A stretch of 17,759 nt of DNA. Origin: CAYJPV01 sp964396055 (GTDB lineage Bacteria > Acidobacteriota > Vicinamibacteria > Vicinamibacterales > JAKQTR01). The notes under the pieces are model-generated. The model saw only the letters and a program-made list of their open reading frames with translations, was not told the DNA's origin and did not search any database. The stretch lies in contig CAYNDV010000094.1 in NCBI GenBank assembly GCA_964396055.1, positions 1 to 17,759 on the forward strand, read 5' to 3'. Numbering within the stretch: position 1 is the first letter of the stretch; every line of letters starts with the position of its first letter. The translations under genes and the position numbers were made by a program. Of the stretch, positions 15,067-17,759 are shown piece after piece.

Positions 15067-16539
15067 ATGCCGATGCTCGACCGGATGTACGCCCGCTGGG
15101 TTGCCATGGCCGACGCTGCTGCGGCCCGCCGCGTGGCCGTGGGGGCCGTGGCCCTGCCCGCTGTGATGGCGGCGCTGGTGGCCGTGAACCGATTCGTCCT
15201 GCTGGACTTCCCGAACTCGGGCGACGAGTACGTCTACCTCTACCAGGCGTGGACGATGGCCGCGGGACGGCTGTGGAATGCGCCCATCGAACCCGCCTCG
15301 TCGTTCGCCTTCAATTACGTCGTGCAGGAGCCGGGGCGCGTGTTCGGCAGCTTCCCGGTCGGCTGGCCCCTGGCGCTCGCGGCGGGGCAGGCGGCCGGGC
15401 TGCCCGTCTGGATCGTGACGCCGGTCTTTGCCGTGCTGTCGCTCGTGCTGGTGTGGCGGCTCGGCGAGCGCCTCTACGGGCCCCGGGCGGGTGTCACGGC
15501 GGCGGCCCTGGCGGTCGTCTCGCCGTTCTTCCTGTTCAACGGCGCGTCGTACTTCTCGCACACGTTCTGCGGCGCGCTGCTGCTGGGGGCGGCGTGCCTG
15601 GCCGCCCGCGACGACCGCGCCCGGGCCTGGGTGCCCCTGACCGCAGGCCTGCTGGTGGGCTGGGCGGTGCTGGCGCGGTACTTCACCGGTGTCGTGTGTG
15701 CGATCCCGATCGGGCTCTACCTGCTGCGGCCGGGCACGCCTCGTGTCCGCACCGCCGCGCTGTTCGCGCTCGGCGGCCTGCCGTGGGTGGTCCTGCTCGC
15801 GTGGTACAACGTGCTGCTCAGCGGCAGCCCCTGGCACCTGACGACGCGCCCGCTGACCGTGTCGCTGTGGTTCGCCGGGCAGTGGTGGCTGCGCGGGGCC
15901 GACATGCTGGCCACCCACGTGGTGCGCCACCTGACGTGGACGCCACCGGCCCTGCTGGCGGCCTACCTCGTCTACCTGCGCATGGCGCCTCGTGAGACGC
16001 GGCGCGGCGCCCTCGACTGGATGCTGGTCCTTCTGGCAGTCGGGCTCTACGCCTACATCGAGCGGGGCGGCAACCAGTACGGGCCGCGCTTCCACTACGA
16101 ACCGTTCCTGTTCATGGTGGTGTTTGTCGCGGCGAATCTTGTCCGGAGTGGAGACCTGCGCGGACGGTCACGCACCGAGCGTGTGGTGCTGGCAGGCGTG
16201 GTGCTCAGCGTGCTGGCGATGCCGCTGGTCTTCGGCGTCCACGCCGTCGTCGAGCGACGGGTGATTCGCGAACGGATGGACGTGTTCGAGCGAGCGGGCG
16301 AGGCGGGCGGCTGGGCCCTCGTGCTGATCGACGGCCGCGTGGGGACGGCGCGATCGATGGCCGCCCGCGACCTCAGCCGCAACGGCATCACGTACGACGC
16401 ACCGGTGCTGTACGGGATCGCGTTGAGCGAGGCGGAGAACTGCGCCGCGGCGGCCGCCCATCAGGGGCGCGCGGCGTTCGTCTACCGCTGGGACCGGGCG
16501 GCGGCCCGCGGCACCTTCACCCGCCTGGCGTGTCCATGA
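15067..16539 (+). CDS. GT39/ArnT-like membrane glycosyltransferase (GT-C fold)
   Basis: Multi-pass inner-membrane protein of about 490 residues with the GT-C layout: a first transmembrane helix, then a periplasmic loop with the catalytic-type acidic pair in NSGDEYVYLYQAW (D53-E54), followed by many hydrophobic helices with short loops and a smaller soluble C-terminal part. Such enzymes transfer sugars from a polyprenyl-phosphate donor to lipids, glycans or proteins on the outer face of the membrane. Donor and acceptor cannot be inferred. The start is uncertain: GTG 15055, ATG 15067, ATG 15073 and ATG 15085 are all in frame. I favour 15067 because the possible -10 TAGACT (15044-15049) lies too close to 15055, although GGAG at 15040-15043 could serve the GTG. 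Followed 55 nt later by the phosphatase gene on the same strand, possibly co-transcribed. Confidence 0.82.
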   Translation: MPMLDRMYARWVAMADAAAARRVAVGAVALPAVMAALVAVNRFVLLDFPNSGDEYVYLYQAWTMAAGRLWNAPIEPASSFAFNYVVQEPGRVFGSFPVGWPLALAAGQAAGLPVWIVTPVFAVLSLVLVWRLGERLYGPRAGVTAAALAVVSPFFLFNGASYFSHTFCGALLLGAACLAARDDRARAWVPLTAGLLVGWAVLARYFTGVVCAIPIGLYLLRPGTPRVRTAALFALGGLPWVVLLAWYNVLLSGSPWHLTTRPLTVSLWFAGQWWLRGADMLATHVVRHLTWTPPALLAAYLVYLRMAPRETRRGALDWMLVLLAVGLYAYIERGGNQYGPRFHYEPFLFMVVFVAANLVRSGDLRGRSRTERVVLAGVVLSVLAMPLVFGVHAVVERRVIRERMDVFERAGEAGGWALVLIDGRVGTARSMAARDLSRNGITYDAPVLYGIALSEAENCAAAAAHQGRAAFVYRWDRAAARGTFTRLACP

Positions 16540-16594
16540 CGCCGGTGCCGGACGGGATGCCCAGCGTGGCGCAGACGATGTACAGTCGAGGGAT

Positions 16595-17404
16595 ATGACC
16601 TCGGCGTTCATCCCCGGTTCAAGTCTGGGTCTCTCATCCGTGCCCAACCTGCGCGACCTCGGCGGGTACCGCACCGCAGGCGGCCACGTCGTGCGCCGCG
16701 GCCTCGTGTTCCGCTCCGATCAACTGCATCGCCTGGCGGCAGGCGACCTTGCGGCCATTTCGGCCCTGGGCATCAGGTCGGTGGTGGACCTGCGCATGGA
16801 CGAGGAGCGGATCGCGCGTCCGAGCGAACTGCCGGCTGGCGCGTTGGCTACCACCCTGGACGTCCTCGCCGACTCGGTGCAGGCGGGTGGGGATCCCATC
16901 GGCGCACTCTTCACGCGCCCCGCCGAGGCGAACGCGGCGCTGGCGGGTGGGCGGGTGCATGCTGTCTTCGAGGAGATCTATCGCAGCTTCGTGACGATGC
17001 CGAGCGCCCGACGGGCCTATCGCGCGCTGTTCGAGACGCTGGCCGTGCCGGCGCGGCTGCCGCTGTTGTTCCATTGCACAACCGGCAAGGACCGGACGGG
17101 CTGGGGGGCGGCGGTGCTGCTGAGCCTCCTGGGCGTGGCGCGCGTCGACGTGGAATCGGACTACCTGCGCAGCAACGATTACGTGCCGTCGCGGCACCAG
17201 TCGACCATGGACGCGCTCGTGCGCGCGGGGGCGGACGCGTCGATCGTGTCGGCCATTTTCGCGGTGCGACGGGAGTACCTCGCGGCCGCCTTCGACGAAG
17301 TGGACACGCGGTTCGGCTCGATCGAGGGGTACGCGACGGAGGGGCTTGGGCTGGACGCCCGCAGCGTCGACGCGTTGCGGGCGGCGTGCCTCGGACCGCG
17401 GTGA
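16595..17404 (+). CDS. Tyrosine-protein phosphatase, IphP/Y_phosphatase3-like
   Basis: 269-residue phosphatase of the bacterial dual-specificity type. It begins with the family signature NLRDLGGYRT and a VFRSDQL segment, then SVVDLRMDEER, and carries the catalytic P-loop HCTTGKDRTG with nucleophile C161 and R167. The lysine and aspartate inside the loop are characteristic of the IphP/LipA subgroup, whose members act on phosphotyrosine and sometimes on phosphoinositides. No signal peptide is visible, so it is probably cytoplasmic. ATG 16595 is preceded by GAGGG (16588-16592) at a short spacing of 2 nt, with TACAGT at 16581-16586 as a weak -10-like hexamer. It may be co-transcribed with the upstream glycosyltransferase. 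A functional link to the neighbours is not evident. Confidence 0.92.
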   Translation: MTSAFIPGSSLGLSSVPNLRDLGGYRTAGGHVVRRGLVFRSDQLHRLAAGDLAAISALGIRSVVDLRMDEERIARPSELPAGALATTLDVLADSVQAGGDPIGALFTRPAEANAALAGGRVHAVFEEIYRSFVTMPSARRAYRALFETLAVPARLPLLFHCTTGKDRTGWGAAVLLSLLGVARVDVESDYLRSNDYVPSRHQSTMDALVRAGADASIVSAIFAVRREYLAAAFDEVDTRFGSIEGYATEGLGLDARSVDALRAACLGPR

Positions 17405-17421
17405 CGTCCCGTTGTCGCCGC
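17398..17421 (+). terminator. Stem-loop spanning the phosphatase stop codon
   Basis: Arms 17398-17405 and 17414-17421 pair over 8 bp with one G-T wobble and an 8-nt loop. The left arm includes the TGA stop. Moderately GC-rich, no U-tract. Confidence 0.3.
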
Positions 17422-17681
17422 CTTGGCGCTGCCGATCCGCACGCGGCGACGTGGATCGCGGGCGAACGCTGCTCAACTGGGCCCCGGTCTGCGTTGGCGT
17501 GTCTGAGCGGCGACGAGACCGTTAACCCCCACCCTCCAATCAGCACCAGTGCAAACGTCACGGTGCCTCCCACCTGATTAGACACCGCGCGTCGTTCCTG
17601 GGCCGCTGGTGCGACGGGCCGTCACGAAGGGCCGCTTGGCGGTGGGGGCGTCAGGAGATGTGCAATCCGGAAGAATAGCGC
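17405..17681. other. Non-coding stretch with no recognisable gene
   Basis: No frame here carries a recognisable protein, and codon usage does not look coding. A minus-strand frame beginning at GTG 17561 has a GGGAGG sequence 4 nt upstream and a short hydrophobic start (VTFALVLIGGWGLTV), but it runs into low-complexity sequence antisense to the phosphatase. I see no tRNA or other structured RNA. Confidence 0.5.
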
Positions 17682-17759
17682 AGGCTGAGCCTGCCGGCCG
17701 TAGTTCAACGGAGGAAGATGACAGGCCGGACGTTGAGCGAAGGCTGAGCCTGCCGGCCG
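17682..17759. repeat. Palindromic repeat, two copies with 59-bp period, truncated by window edge
   Basis: A 19-bp sequence (aggctgagcctgccggccg) occurs at 17682-17700 and again at 17741-17759, a period of 59 bp; including the preceding bases the match extends to about 24 bp with one mismatch. The unit contains a palindrome (AGGCT-G-AGCCT). Between the copies, GTTCAACG (17703-17710) and CGTTGAGC (17731-17738) are complementary at 7 of 8 positions. The second copy ends at the window edge, so the repeat may continue as an array. Confidence 0.75.

Noticed and set aside
14941..16095. N-terminal extension of the antiporter frame
   Set aside because: The extension is antisense to the glycosyltransferase gene and lacks membrane segments; the conserved protein begins at 14940.
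16911..17585. Minus-strand frame with a hydrophobic start near 17561 and a good SD-like sequence
   Set aside because: Only about 15 residues look protein-like; the rest is low-complexity antisense to the phosphatase. I cannot support it as a gene.
1..17759. Possible mobile element or genomic island
   Set aside because: No transposase, integrase, tRNA or terminal inverted repeats, and composition is uniform; only the right-edge repeat hints at mobility.

Overview
This is a GC-rich (roughly 70%) bacterial chromosomal window with tightly packed genes on both strands. I infer a member of Acidobacteriota, perhaps Vicinamibacteria, from the base composition and the gene families present (a sulfotransferase joined to a TIGR03032-type domain, a choice-of-anchor-Q-like beta-helix protein, SGNH-MBOAT pairs, an uncharacterised sodium:solute symporter). 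No rRNA or other taxonomic marker is present, so this placement is tentative. I see no tRNA, CRISPR array, phage gene or transposase.

Layout. At the left edge, on the minus strand, lie an RhlE-like DEAD-box RNA helicase (3' end cut by the window) and a sodium:solute symporter (1353-3167). Divergent from these is a plus-strand pair (3356-5951), an SGNH/GDSL-type protein followed by an MBOAT O-acyltransferase; together they look like an envelope glycan O-acetylation module. After a clear hairpin terminator comes a second plus-strand pair (6087-7440), a YbjN/secretion-chaperone-like protein overlapping a short trypsin-like protease with a PDZ domain. It converges on a minus-strand pair (7463-9324), a zinc-ribbon protein of unknown function followed by a BaiN/HI0933-type flavoprotein. 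A further minus-strand gene (9518-11422) encodes a secreted beta-helix protein.

Divergent from that, 11626-13719 encodes a two-domain protein, an N-terminal sulfotransferase and a C-terminal TIGR03032-like (DUF4915) region. Its stop codon directly abuts the stop of a convergent cation:proton antiporter (13720-14940). Divergent from the antiporter are a GT39-like membrane glycosyltransferase (about 15067-16539) and an IphP-like tyrosine phosphatase (16595-17404). The last 355 bases have no convincing gene and end in two copies of a palindromic repeat spaced 59 bp apart, cut by the window edge.

Several genes share a cell-envelope theme (O-acyltransferase pair, GT-C glycosyltransferase, sulfotransferase fusion, secreted beta-helix protein, two ion-coupled transporters), but they sit in separate small transcription units rather than one operon. 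The points most worth a second look are the sulfotransferase-TIGR03032 fusion, the SGNH protein lacking the usual catalytic acidic residue, the apparently cytoplasmic PDZ protease with its YbjN-like partner, the end-of-window repeat with integron-attC-like heptamers, and -10-like hexamers recurring upstream of most transcription units.
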